Assembly: GCF_002078875.1 (NCBI RefSeq) | Contig: NC_034415.1 | Coordinates: 15,359,778-15,423,777 of the forward strand | Length of the DNA stretch: 64,000 nt | Source of the DNA: Numida meleagris | Lineage: Eukaryota > Chordata > Aves > Galliformes > Numididae | Direction of reading: 5' to 3' | Part shown: positions 25,636 to 37,500 of the stretch, piece by piece | Layout of the letters: each line of letters begins with the position of its first letter | Position numbering within the stretch: the stretch's first letter is position 1 | Notes under the pieces: model-generated | What the model was told of the DNA's origin: nothing | The model's input: the letters and a program-made list of their open reading frames with translations, nothing else | Databases searched by the model: none | Program-made: the position numbers and the translations under genes

Positions 25636-25669
25636 CTGTTTTTGAGGTCTTTATACTTTTCTCCAGAGG
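25636..25669 (-). other. Candidate small exon or remnant upstream of a strong donor
   Basis: On the minus strand, gattgcccgcag at 25670 is a plausible acceptor, and CAG before GTGAGT (25630-25635) matches the donor consensus perfectly. The 34-bp interval reads SGEKYKDLKN in one frame. Further upstream (25700-25760), frames carrying stops read TTWTK and LLMDALIDV. Together these faintly recall a Myb/SANT-like domain (W-T-x-E...LL/I...KxKxLK), but only if stops and frameshifts are ignored. It could be a decayed domain or coincidence. Confidence 0.15.
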
Positions 25670-25790
25670 CTGCGGGCAATCAGCAGCAGGCAGAGAGCTC
25701 AGACATCTATCAGGGCATCCATAAGGAGCCCGGTTTTCCTCACTTGGTCCATGTAGTCTCAAAGGAGGCCCAGGGGGTAGGGCAAGCTGA

Positions 25791-26262
25791 AGGCGTTCTG
25801 CTCAGTGCGCAGGGGCTGTTGCTTTGGGCCCTCTGTAACATCAACTCTGCTGACCCTGTGGTGGACCCATGTGGGGCAGGGGGAGGGGCCAAGCCTGCAG
25901 CACCAGTTGGAGGCCTGGTGCTCCATGCCCAGGGGCTGCTGCTTCAGGCCCTCTGTAACGTTGACTCTGCTGACCCTGTGCCAGGTGCACCTGGGGTAGG
26001 AAGGAAGGCTAAGCCAGCTGAGCCAGTTGGAGGTCTGGAGCTCGGTGTCAACAGGCTGCTTCTCCTCATGGAGGACCGTCTTGCTGTCCCTTTCCCAGAT
26101 CTGGATGGGGTACGCTGAAAGGCCAAGCCAGGAGGGCAACTCGAAGGCCTTTTGCTCCGTGTCCTGGGGCTGCTGCTTCAGGCCCTCTTTTACACCAGCC
26201 CTGCTGACCCTTTGCCAGATCCACCTGGGGCAGGAGGGAAGGCCAAGCCAGCTGAGCCAGTT
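25791..26262 (-). repeat. Four-unit tandem repeat of about 120 bp (40 codons)
   Basis: Units start at 25791, 25911, 26031 and 26145, with lengths 120, 120, 114 and about 118 bp. Shared blocks include aggggctg.tgctt, gccctctgtaac, ctctgctgaccctgtg and the gccaag or aagccagctgagccagtt end. The third unit is the most diverged. The first three units differ by multiples of three and are open on both strands: minus frame 25759-26298 (179 codons) and plus frame 25540-26118 (192 codons, into unit 3). On the minus strand the units read like NWLSWLSLPSYPR...VSRVNVTEGLKQQP. On the plus strand they are Gly/Ala/Pro/Leu-rich. Preservation of frame suggests past coding, but G+C-rich minisatellites can also be open by chance. 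Confidence 0.85.
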
Positions 26263-26370
26263 ATATATATAACCATATATAACCATCGTAGTCTGCATCA
26301 GTACTGTGCTTTGGAAACAACTCTGTCAGCTTTTGCCACCTACTAGGCTCTGATTTGTTTCTGCAACCTA

Positions 26371-26447
26371 CTGTAGGGAACCTGCTTTAGGGGGGAGGTT
26401 GGACTGGATGATCTCCGGAAGTCCCTTCCAATCCATGTGATTCTCTG
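26371..26447 (+). mobile_element. CR1 LINE 3' tail fragment
   Basis: aacctgctttaggggggagg, then ttggactggatgatctccgg, aagtcccttccaatccatgt and gattctctg, is the standard CR1 3' UTR ending. About 77 bp remain, plus strand. The copy lies about 110 bp beyond the tandem repeat block and is separate from it. Confidence 0.85.
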
Positions 26448-27612
26448 ACCCTGTTTCATAGATTTCATAGGAAATAGATTTCTCTGAATGAAAATAAACC
26501 ACAATTTTTTCTCTAAGAGCATCCTTAATACTTTCCAGCAGTATTTGGCATTCACATTGCAGTTTGAAGCAGATGTGGACATCAAAGTTTTAGTACCAAC
26601 TAGATTTCTTTATGGATCCCTTCCTGTTGACCTCAATATATGTTAATTTGGCAATTTATGCTCAGATTTCAGCAACGGGAATATTTCTTTAATCAACTGC
26701 ATAAAGCCACACTGCTCATGTGAGACGGTAAATGTTAAGAATAGTAGGATACCAATGTAGAGGTGGGCATATGCTTAGTTAATGAAGAAAGGTTTTTTTT
26801 GTAGACAGAAAATGTTGAGATTTTTTAATTATGGGGAAAAATGGTCAGTATAATGAGATATGACAGAGAAAGGGAAACTGTTGACTCAATGTACTGAACT
26901 GATGTTGTGATAAAACCACATTTGCCTTTATTTTCCTTTTTCCCTTAATGTCATTCATTCATACCTTGTGATGATAAGATAATAAAAAAACCCATATAAT
27001 AAATTTTTTTAAAAATTGAGCTAATGAAAGAAAATTAAACGTGTTCAGAGGAAGACGCTTCATATAGAATATTTCAGCTCAAACAGTTGAAGCTGCAAGG
27101 GATGTGAAGTGGGAAGTGTGTTGGGCAGTGTAACTACTGGTAATATTACTAGCTCCACTTGTGATAGACTAAAACTATATAAGTAATGTTGTCCTTCGCT
27201 GTCATGTTTCTTATATTAAACTTTTTGAATAGCAAGCCTGGAAATAACAAGCTGAGCTCATTAGTAGATTAGGTGCTGCAGTGAATCCATGTGTTTAGTG
27301 TGAGTTCTTGTTCTTCAGTTTGATGGGGTTTCTTTTGGAGAGCAATTACATCTGATTGACATGTTTTCATGTGCCTCTAGCCCTGACTTCTTCCTACTAA
27401 ACAGTTCTAGATCAAGGACAGTGACTTTTCTACTGCCATTAATGAAAATCAGGATCCAGGAGAAAAAGTTAAATACCTTTTAAGATGTGACTTGAAACAA
27501 ATTATAAAATATGTATAAAGAGGAATATATTTTGGTTTCATATACTGTAGTTGTTGAAAGTCAAGTAAAAACATAGTTTAAGGCATGGGCATGCATTAAA
27601 ATTAAGAAATAA

Positions 27613-27636
27613 ATTATTTTTATTTTTATTTTTATT
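27613..27636 (+). repeat. TTTTA simple repeat
   Basis: About four to five units of ttttta/tttta in a row, ending atttcag. Confidence 0.85.
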
Positions 27637-28025
27637 TCAGATAAGAAAAATGAAATAGAGGAACAAACACAGTCACTATCTGTGCTTATAGGTTTTCCAT
27701 GCAATTTACATTTCCTCATGCACAGTGAATGATGTAATTAATGAAGTTTTGCACTAATAGTGCTATTATACAGTCTGAAATCCTAGTAAGTAGAAGTGAA
27801 TTTTTTTTTAATGAAATGTTTCACCAGAAAAAAATGCATACTTGAGGATACCAAGTGTTCTTGCCCACTGAATTTTACTCTTCATGGAAAAAAAAACCAC
27901 CTTAATTTGAAAAGGATTAAAAGCTTAAAAAGTAAACAAACAAAAATCATTCCTCCCTTACTAAACCCGCTATAACTGAATGTTTGCTTTAGTTTTAATT
28001 CAATTTGTTATCTTGTACTTTGTGG

Positions 28026-28043
28026 TTTTTTTTTTTTTTTTTT
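28026..28043 (+). repeat. Poly-T run (18 T)
   Basis: An uninterrupted run of 18 T after tgtgg. Read on the minus strand it is an A18 tract, but no retroposed gene body is recognised beside it. Confidence 0.9.
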
Positions 28044-28571
28044 CAAATTTAGAATTTATTTGGGAGCAACAGTGAAACAGAGGTCTATTCCTTCTGCCTT
28101 TGCACTTTAGGTTCAAGGGATGAATTTTTACATGCCTCTTATTCAGTTGTAATGATCTGGTAGCTAAAATTAATTGAATTTGTGTTTTGATGAATTTCAA
28201 AGAATCTCAAGATTGTCCGTTAAAAAGTTTGTGCCTGAACACAGCAATCAAATATAGGCAAAAATAATGTTTGCTCTTCTTGTATAAAATAATGACTTTT
28301 TTTTTCCCCAGGGGTGCATATCTTGGTAAGCTGCATAACTCTCTGTGTTTCCAAAAGGAGGTGTCTTAAGTAAGCTGTCATGTTGCAGACCTTAGTGATT
28401 TTTATGAACTGTTATGAAATTTTCTTGTCGCGATTGGCATGCAGAGGAGTTGTGCCTGTATTTTCTTTCCAGTTTTGTTTCCCGTTTTGCACTAATTCAC
28501 AGCTAAGTACCAATTTTTAGCATTGATGTAATGATAGGAGGTTTGGGATTATCATTAGCTTCTTTTTCAAG

Positions 28572-28715
28572 TGAAATGCGGCAGTTGTGGAACTGAAGTG
28601 CAGATGAAAAATAGTGTGATAAGTAGCATGGAAAAACAACCACAAACACTTTTGTTTCTTGCTGTTCACCTATGTTCTAACACAAGCAAAAGCTCCGGTC
28701 GGCAGACTACAGAGA
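28572..28715 (+). other. Candidate exon, unconfirmed
   Basis: A pyrimidine-rich tcattagcttctttttcaag precedes the segment, and AGA before GTGAGT follows it at 28716. The interval (144 bp) is open in one frame and encodes a peptide starting with KCGSCGTEVQMKN and ending with SSGRQTTE. The CxxC-like start is suggestive of nothing specific. The frame continues past the donor to 28807. It includes CpGs (gcggc, ccggtcgg), unusual for this region. Splice motifs are inference only. Confidence 0.2.
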
Positions 28716-31703
28716 GTGAGTGCAGGTCTTCACGTTATCTTCCATATCCGTTTCTAATGAAGTGTCTTGGAGGGGGCTTCAGATCTGGAGGGATGTATGG
28801 TTGTTAAACTAGGAACCTCATAGATTGTCCAGGTCATGTGGCCGGAGCACAGGTAGACCGAATTATTGTACTGGTTATTTATCTAGCCCGGTGGATTTCT
28901 GCCTTTAATCAATGTTGTTTATCTCTTTGCTTTTATATTTATGCTAAGAATGTAACCTAAAAAATGATTCACCAGGTTTGCCAAAACCAGAGATGCCAGA
29001 TCGTGTCATGCAAAGCAGTAAGGACCCCATTATTCATTGGATGTTCTGCATTTAGGTGAAGCGGATTGGTGAAATTAGTGGCGCTATGTGTTTAGAAAAA
29101 AAGAAGGGTTTATAAAATATCAAAATTACTGAACTTCATTGACATGAGACTACCTATCTGAGGGCAGACCTTACGCATTCTCTTACACCCTGGCTTGCTA
29201 GAGGCCGAGTGTTGCCCACAGTAACAACCACTGCTAGAGTAGCAAATACCTCATTATGTCTTTCTGACATAGGATTTTGCAGTGCCCAAAAGTGTATCTT
29301 TTACTTGGAAAAGGATTAACTTATGAGCCAGTTGTGTGCTTTACCTGATAAGATCTTTGTGAAAAGCATTTACTTACTTATTTGTAGAGTTCGTACTGTA
29401 ATAGGACACTGGTCTTACACTCTCACTTCTAGATATTTCCTCCACAGCAAATTGTTAGTAATACTGTCATTTATATTATAGTAGTGATAAGAGAATAAGT
29501 TTCATGGAGCAGGTTTATCATCAATGCTGTCATCCCACAACTCTGAGAGGCTCAGTGCTTGCTCCCACAGTTTGGCAGTCTGTGATGTGCTTCACTGCTT
29601 TCCCAGAACCAGGAGGAGCCCTGACCTAGCCAGCCTGGGGGGCTTCATCTGAGGGACTGACACAAACTGTTTCATTTTCAGAGATAATTTATTAGTGATT
29701 TCATAACAGTATGGAAAAAAACGAACATTAATGCTTTCAAAAAAACATTAGTTGACCACGTTCCCTAAACTAGCTGTTTTCCCACTGATTTCAGAAACCT
29801 CTTACTTTATTCTCCCGGCTGTTGCTCACAACGTGCCACTCAGTTATATACTGTGCTATAATAATGTTAGTAGCTACAGAATATGCCAGGTGTACCCTTC
29901 TTTTTGGCAACAAAAGACTAGATGACAAAACTGTTTTGTTCCTGTGCATTTTTCCCTGAAAATTTACTGTAAGAAAATTGGTTCTCTGTTGCCAAATTAA
30001 TAGCTTAATATAGTAATTAGCAAGTTCTGCCAAAATATCTGTTCCAGCAAGGAATTGCTTTTGGAAGTGCTTCTATTTTTTCCTTAAGTGTTGACCACAG
30101 AACTTAATTAACTTTCTTTTCCATCATAAATTCCAGCACAGGCAATGACCACTGTGTCCTCCCCCACTCCTACATACTCAGTTATGATAAATTGTGCCGT
30201 ATGCAGCCAATCTGAAGGCAGGTGCCCATGTGAATCTCAGGGGTTATACATCCTGTACTATCCACAGGGCTGATTAATAATGATCTTTTCACTTACCCCC
30301 CCTTTCTTTATTCTGTGTTTGCGCTTCAGTGAAATAGGGAGTCATTTATGGTAAAATGAGAGGGTTTCTCCCCTCCAGATTATACTTCCCATTTAAACTA
30401 ATCTCTTTTGTGGTTGATTTGCATGTACACTCTGCAAGTCTTCTGCATGTAATCCCTTGACCCCCACAACCATTCCTATTATTCTACTGCAAACAGAACC
30501 TTTGCCCCTTTCCTTTTTCTCCTGTATTTGTACACATTTGCATCAATCTGTTTACTTTCCGTGCATTTCTCCTTCCCCTATTGTCACTACTGCATTTCTA
30601 GTCAGCTCTAGCTGAACTAACATCACCTAACGGTTTGTGGATCTTGTATTTTATTTGCAAGTCTGCTTGTGAGGTTTTTATACTTAGAAATCATAGCAGT
30701 TGTGACCATTTTTGGCATTTCAGGAGACCATTCTAGGAGTAAGCACTGACATTAGACATGTGCGAGATAAAATTTTCACACAAATTTCCTGGGCTGCAAA
30801 TGTTCATGCAAAGAACCGTGTTGTAATGCTGGTTCAGTAGTCTGTACTTAAATAATGAACTAGAAGGACATGGTAACTCAGTGCCAGCAATGCCATACAG
30901 TAATTGCTTCTTGGTCTGAGTCCAGCTCACTTAAGTCTCCACACCTCGCTCCTTTGAGATGAGAATTGTTACACAGATCAGGTGTCTTTGCATGTGAAGT
31001 ATAGGCAAAGCCTAACTTACCTGGGAAATGAGAAGATGCTTTCTTCCCTTATCTGATCTTTAGACTTTTCTGAAAACTTTTTGCAAGGCTTCTTTTATCT
31101 TCCTACACTTCTTAGGCTCTCATTACTAAAATAAGTAGGAGTTAAGGATGGGATATCAAATTAGACATTTATTTTAAAATTATTTTCCATGCCTTAATTT
31201 TTGTTTGCTTTTGTTTTATTTGTTTATTTTTTTTCTGAAACTGGAGAGACAATTTTGTTGCAATGTTCGCAAAAGTGCTTTTGTGCTTCCTTGATGGCAG
31301 CAACCTTTTGGTCCCTAAATTGTCTGTGAATACAGCAAACATACAATTTTCATTGATGGAATTACCCAGTACCTTGTTGGATTTATTGTAGTATTGGTCA
31401 TTGGGAAAAAGACTTTGGCTGTGATTGAGTCCTGTTTTTTGGTTATTTCCAGCATTGAGAAATCTGTGTTTTCATTCACTGTCAAACATGCTTCACACCT
31501 GACTGGTTTTGAAATACCAGTCCATCACCCGTTATTTTAATAACCCAATTTCTTCAATATTTGGTCTCCAGGATCTTTGTGTATTTTAGTTCTGTCCATG
31601 ACATTATTAATTATTAAGTCATTTTCTTTCATTTTTTTTCAGACATTGCAAAATAGTTATTTCCTGTTCTAGGCAGTTCTTGTTCTTGTTTGGTCAGGTT
31701 ATC

Positions 31704-31724
31704 TTTTTTTTTTTTTTTTTTTTT
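31704..31724 (+). repeat. Poly-T run (21 T)
   Basis: The longest homopolymer in the window, after gttatc. No retroposed body is recognised on the minus strand beyond it. Confidence 0.9.
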
Positions 31725-32864
31725 ATACTGCTCAGCACTCAAATACATGAGAAGTGCAGCAGAAAAGGCAGTATGAACCTCTGTATAATCACTGTTGTCC
31801 TTGGTTCAAACCAAAGCTCAAGTGTCTTGCCACCAGATTACCGATGAGCATTTTAATTATTAGCATGTTCCAAAGGGAAAGGAGGAAAAAAAACTACCAG
31901 AAAGGGTATACTTTGTTTTCTCCTACGGCTACGTGGGTCATTATCATACAAAATTGTGAAATTGACTTTCCTCTTGAAAATATCCTCATGAAATTACTTG
32001 ATAGGTAGTGGAGGGTTAAACTGAGTAACATTAAACTTCAGCTTATGATTCCTTTTGTTTTGCTAGGCAGAATGTCACTAATGAGAAGTAAGATGTATAA
32101 AGTCTCTGCATTTTTCACTTACTATCCTATTCTAACTACAGTTCAGTTATTATTTTGCATTCAAAATAAAAGCAGGACATAGAATAATATGTCATGCTGA
32201 GCTCGAACATCATCAAACAAAAAGCTTCCTCATACTTAAAGGCTTCTCTCTGATGTTGAAATCAGCCCTTAAAAACATAACAATTAGTGCCAGGGGGGTT
32301 TCTGAGTTATTTTTGATAAGGAGACTCTAAAGTGCGAAGAGTTATGGTAGGTGTTGTTGTTTTCTTGTTTAAAACAATCATATTCACTTACCTTGGAAAT
32401 GAAAGCGGAATAAGGCATAGCTTGTTAAAAAGATGCTGAATATTTTTAGGATGCTTCATGATACTGTATAATAAGGGTATAACAAATGCAGACTGTACTT
32501 AGGAAGGTTGCTTTCAGTCTGTTGAGGTTATTTCTAGGGATGAAGGAAAGGAAATGATGAAGGAATTTCATGATCTTTTCTGAAGTTATTTATGCTGTAT
32601 TAGATTGGAGTAATAATCACCAACATTTTTTTAGCAAGTTGTGCTTACGGCCAGAAAATCCTAACAACTATCAATAGCAATGAATTCAGTATGTGGTATA
32701 TTTTTAATTGCACTTAGTAGAAGCTATTTGCTTTTGCCACTTGAAAACAAAGGACTAATTATTTCAATTTGGGTATTATAGTAGCAAGCTTTGGCTTTTG
32801 CCTCAGGTTAAAATAAAAGAGTTTTATTTATTTTTTTAATGCCTGATGCTTTTACTGATTGCAG

Positions 32865-33167
32865 TATTTGAAATGCAAGGAGGAGGTCCTGATGGTCCCT
32901 ACTGTGGCAATCTGTATTGGCCTAGCTGTGAGCACACTTCTGAGACAAATTCCTATGGTCTGCATTACTGGCTACGTGGCGTGCGCTATTGGCAGCACTC
33001 ATACATGCTCAGCTCTGCCAGTATTGGAGTTATTAATGTTAAGATGGATCAAAATCCATTTCAGGCTATGTTTGTACTTTTCACTTATATATTCCTTCTG
33101 TTCTTCAGTGATGAGCTCACCTTGCCACTGTATTCTCACTTGGGAAAATGAGAAATGTGGAGGATGA
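32865..33167 (+). other. Open segment after a strong acceptor-like sequence, unassigned
   Basis: A T-rich tract and a cttttactgattgcag sequence end at 32864. One frame then runs open to 33167 and reads YLKCKEEVLMVPTVAICIGL at its start, followed by a hydrophobic stretch (ITGYVACAIGS) that could be membrane-spanning. A second frame (32846-33151) is open over the same bases. I see no good donor inside the open part, so it would have to be a last exon. It is not recognised as any family and may be chance. Confidence 0.2.
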
Positions 33168-34390
33168 GTCTCACTGTTCACATACTTTTTTTCTAGCAAT
33201 TTCTTTTTTTCTGTGGTGTATCTTTAGGTGAGGACACAGAGTCCTCATTAGGAGCTAAAATAACAAGGGAATTGGTTGTTGCTTCTGTAGAAGAAGAGAG
33301 TTGCTTAGAAGGAGGGGCAGAGATAGGTCCTTTATAAGTGTGTCTACTACGTAAAACGGGTGAATTGATTTCTTAGGGAGAATCCCAACACTTCATAGCT
33401 TCCTCTTTGCAGAGAAACACCAGAATCTGCTGCATCCTAGTGATTGGGAATGCAGAAAAGACACAGCTCTTCTCCCAGGTTGATTAAGACTCTGTTTGCT
33501 CTCAATTCTGTATGGCTGCAAAAATGTAAATCTGGAGAAATTCTGCAGAAATTAGTCTGAATTGTTCCAAATGAACATGTTTGCAATTCAAAGTAATATT
33601 TGTTCCAGCAGATCTTAGATAGTCTGAAACAATTCTACGTGAGTTTTTAATGAAACTCTTTTGTTACAACATACCTTGAAATGCAAGTACGATAGTGAAG
33701 TCTTCAACATGTTGAAGTTGTTTAGATGATGGTAGACTCTTTAAAAAGTAACATGACTCAAAGCTTTGTGTGAATATCAGGTACCTGTTGTTTAGTATGT
33801 TATGCAGGACACACTGCTGTGTGTGAGTTCTGTCATGCATTTGGTATAAACAGAAGTCATAAAGTGCTGTGTAGTAAGATAGCTGACTTCAGAGTCTAAG
33901 CTAAGGCAACCCCAGAGCTGAGCTTGTGAAAGAATTTCAACATAGACCAGATGTAAAGCAATTAACAGGGAAATTCATTCTTGTGAAGGAGAATGAAAAG
34001 GACATTGGAATAATATGGACAAAGAGCGGAGAGAGCCAGTGTGGCAGAGGTGAGCAGAGGGTATGTAGGAAAATGAAGACACTTGTAACACAATGCTGAA
34101 GGCAAGCTAGAAGGGACCCCTCAGCAAAGGCTAGAAAGAAGCATGAAGCATATAACACTAAACAAGTGCTATTTTTCTCCTGTGTTCAGGGGATCAGAAC
34201 ATATATATTTTGAAAATAAACAGTTTTGTATCAAATAAATACCCTGCTCTATCATCAACTTCTTCACATGAAAGAGAAAAGAATAAATGAGATGTTGAAT
34301 GTTTGCTACTGCTACTCTGGCCAAATAATTCTCTCTTTCTTCCAAAGAATATGAGAGGCTGTGCAACTAGCCTACTGAAGGTCCTATGGC

Positions 34391-34500
34391 ATTTTTAAGG
34401 GTATTTAAGCTCCTGAAGGTTCCCAGTGGAATTTCTACCCAGGATCCTAACTTTCTTCATTGAAAATGACAATTAGGTGTTTTAGAGAGATCCTGTTAAA
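34391..34500. repeat. Possible old amniote interspersed repeat fragment
   Basis: atttttaagggtatttaagc, then tcctgaaggttcccagtgga, atttctacccaggatcctaac, and finally a caattaggtgttt block. This follows the spacing of the same old repeat suspected at 20301 (gtatttaggtgcct... gtggnattttc... ttaggtgcttt). It is heavily diverged. Confidence 0.35.
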
Positions 34501-37500
34501 AGACTTCTGGGCCTTGTGGTGCCTTGGAAAGTATGCGCCATTGCCCTTTAATCTAATCTGCTTTAGGCTGTTGGCATCCTACGGCCAGTCTTCTGTGCTG
34601 ACAAGTACATTGGGCTGTTCTATCACTTATTCATTCTGAGTGATAATAGCATCAGATCATAGTTTTTTTTAAAAAGAAGGCTTGGACTTCTGGAATGGGC
34701 ATGTTCATTTGGACAGTTCCCTGGGTCCTCGAAAGTGAAAACAAATAAAAACATCTACTCTGCTTAATGAATGTCCTAATGTGGGCTGTTTGGGAATGCT
34801 GTACACCAGTTAGGAGTTTTTATTAGGCTCTGTTTTTCTTACTTTCCAAATTGTTTTTTTTCCATTTTAAGCAGAAGCCACTCTGAATTACAAGAGCAGG
34901 ATTTGGAATGTGAGTGTTTCCTGTGTCTCTTTATTTTCCATTTTCACATCTTGACTATGTATTAAGACAACTTAAAAATGACTGATTTATTCTTAGGTCA
35001 AGTGCACTGTACTTGTACCTGCTCAAATGTAAGAAATGTAATCCTTAGAATGATTTGTATGTTTTACCTCAGGTACTCTGTAAAAGTCAATAGTGTTCAG
35101 AGAAATCGTAGAAAAGCAGTACAATGTTGCTGTGAGTGAAAGAAAGCTGCTAATCTTTTCAGGAATTTTTAAGTGCTTGTTTGCTCACTAAAAAAGAGAA
35201 GTCTTGTCATTGTTACTGGCAGAGCATTCTGTTGTTTCCTAGAACCAGCTCATAAGCCCTGCTTTCTGCACATCTATGACATCTAGGTAATTGTGAACAT
35301 GACAAAATGTTGAAGACGTTTTCTATGTTAACTTCAGTGGCCGCTGTTTGCCATTTTGATTATATTGTTGCATTTTGAAGGTCACCCTGTTCCTAGCAGT
35401 CCCATCAGAACCAATTGCTAACGCTGATTTTTTTTCTGATGATGTAGAGCTGTAACTGGCGTGCACAAGGAGTCCATCAAAACTTTATCTTTAACTGAGT
35501 ATTACTGCATTTGTGAAGATAATATTAATACACAGCTCTAATGCTGTGTGGATCACTATCTGGCAACGAACCAGTATTTTGGCATAAAACATTAACAACT
35601 AAAAAGGAATACTGATTCCTTTGGGCTTGTAATTGCTGTTCATTACAAACTGCTACCAAAATAGGCCTGCGATGATTCATAGAGCACTAAGTAGATGTAG
35701 TTTAGTAATGTTTTCAGGTTTCTGAATAAGTTAGAAATGCATCTTGATGGTTAGAAGGAGATACTGACACTGTGAAACGGTAATGAACAGGTCTGTGAGA
35801 AAAAAAACAGCCTCAGCTGATCAACCTATTCAAAATTTATTAAGGTCTGATGAAATGAGAGGGTTTTTCCTTCCATGTATAAATGTGCAACAAGTCATAA
35901 GTTGTGGACTTTGCTAATATATTTTCTTCACAAGCAATAACACAGCAATTAGGAAATGCTCACTGAGGTAGAAATAATGGTAACTGCTGCGCCGATTAGC
36001 TTTGCTAAAGGGAGCTCTCAGACATACAGTAAAACAACATATTCCAGGTTCCTGTTGGTGCATAATTTCTTCTTTATTTACTTATCATCTCAGTTAAAGA
36101 GGACTCCTGGCTGTAATGAGGCTACATAAATGCACATATAAGACTATAAGATGTTACAAATTATATAAAAGATAAATCTAATGATTACCTATTATAATGA
36201 CAGTGCAATCACTGGGGAAATTGTAGAGTTTTGAGAAGCCCGTGGCTGGCAAAAATGCCACTGCACAGTGTATTCATTATTTCTGAGCTTCCTGCACTTC
36301 TGCATGGCTGTTGGTAAGATGTGTAATTCACTTTAAAGGGAGATGCTAACCGCAATGGCTCACAAATCTTTCTCTGGTTCAGCAACATTTGGAAGTACTG
36401 TGGTAAATATGAAAATAGTAATCCTGAAAAATTGTGTTTTCTTGCTGGAAATTCAGAGTATTTGTTACTACTGTGATAAAAAAGAAAAAAAAGGAAGATA
36501 ATGACTGCTAAAGTGTATCTCTTATACTATAACTGCCTTAAAAATGAACACGCATAAAATGCCATGTACTGCCAGTTCTATCGACGCTTGGTACATTCAA
36601 GTCCATCAGTACTAACTTGGGGAAATGGATATTAGGATCTCAGAGCCCCAGCAGAGTTTTAATCTTTAAAATCTGCAAGGACTCTGACTCCGAGGCCTGT
36701 GATGTAGAACATTAAAAAAAGTGTCAAACAGAATTTAGTCACAGATTAACTATAAAACATTTAGAATACGTGCTTACAGTAAAACATTTGTAAAATTGCA
36801 AATGTTAATTAAAATAAATTATAATTTAAAAGCACTTCAGAAGCATCAGGTTTTTTTTCATATTAATGCTAGAAGGTGGTGCTTGAATCCTACCCTCTGC
36901 TCCTATAAAAGCGGTGTAAGAAATATGTTACACAGAGCGGTGTGAAAATATCAGAGACATTCTGTGCTGAATAAGCTAAGGTATTCGTGTAAGTGACGTA
37001 TGTGAAGGAGAGTCAAAACTAAGATTTTAATAAATGTGCCACTAAAGTTCAGCTGTTAAATGAAAGCTTAGCATTTAAAATCCAAGTGCATACTAATGTA
37101 GGACACTAAGTATTAATTTACTAATTTTAGCCATGTTGTGTTGTGAAATAGCGGCCTTGTGGAAGACATGGCGATTTGTGTTATTCATAAATAAAAGGGA
37201 GAACAAAGGGGATGTCCTCTCTTTCAGTGCTTTAAGGTTGCAGTAAGGTACAGACTAGAAGCGAGCATAGACTCCATGGACATTTTTGAGTAAGCTGTAC
37301 AAATTAATGGCAGAGAGGATGGAGGTGGCTGTGGTCAAGCTGTCTGCTTTGTGTATGCTGCTGTGATGATGAATAAGACACATATGTATTTGAGGCTACT
37401 CTTTTTACTAGGGAAAGTATTTCCATTTCCAAGATATTTGTCTGCCAATGAGCTTCTTTTCTGCTCTTTTTTTCCTCCTCCATACTTTTACAATGAAGGG

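Larger units (their letters stand above)
24610..26270 (-). other. G+C-rich island with gene-like structure, minus strand
   Basis: Base composition changes sharply here, from AT-rich flanks to G+C-rich sequence, and returns to AT-rich at the atatatataaccatatata stretch near 26263. Several overlapping frames of 60-192 codons are open on both strands. On the minus strand two strong GTGAGT donors (25066-25071 and 25630-25635) and one strong acceptor (25322-25323) delimit exon-like segments, and a 120-bp tandem repeat lies upstream of them. There are also many stops, so as a whole the island looks like a gene remnant, a lineage-specific gene with short exons, or a domesticated or dead transposon. 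I cannot assign a product. Confidence 0.4.

Noticed and set aside
28026..28043. T18 run as the tail of a minus-strand processed pseudogene
   Set aside because: The adjoining minus-strand sequence shows no recognisable coding body and no flanking duplication. The same applies to the T21 run at 31704 and the T17 run at 63167.
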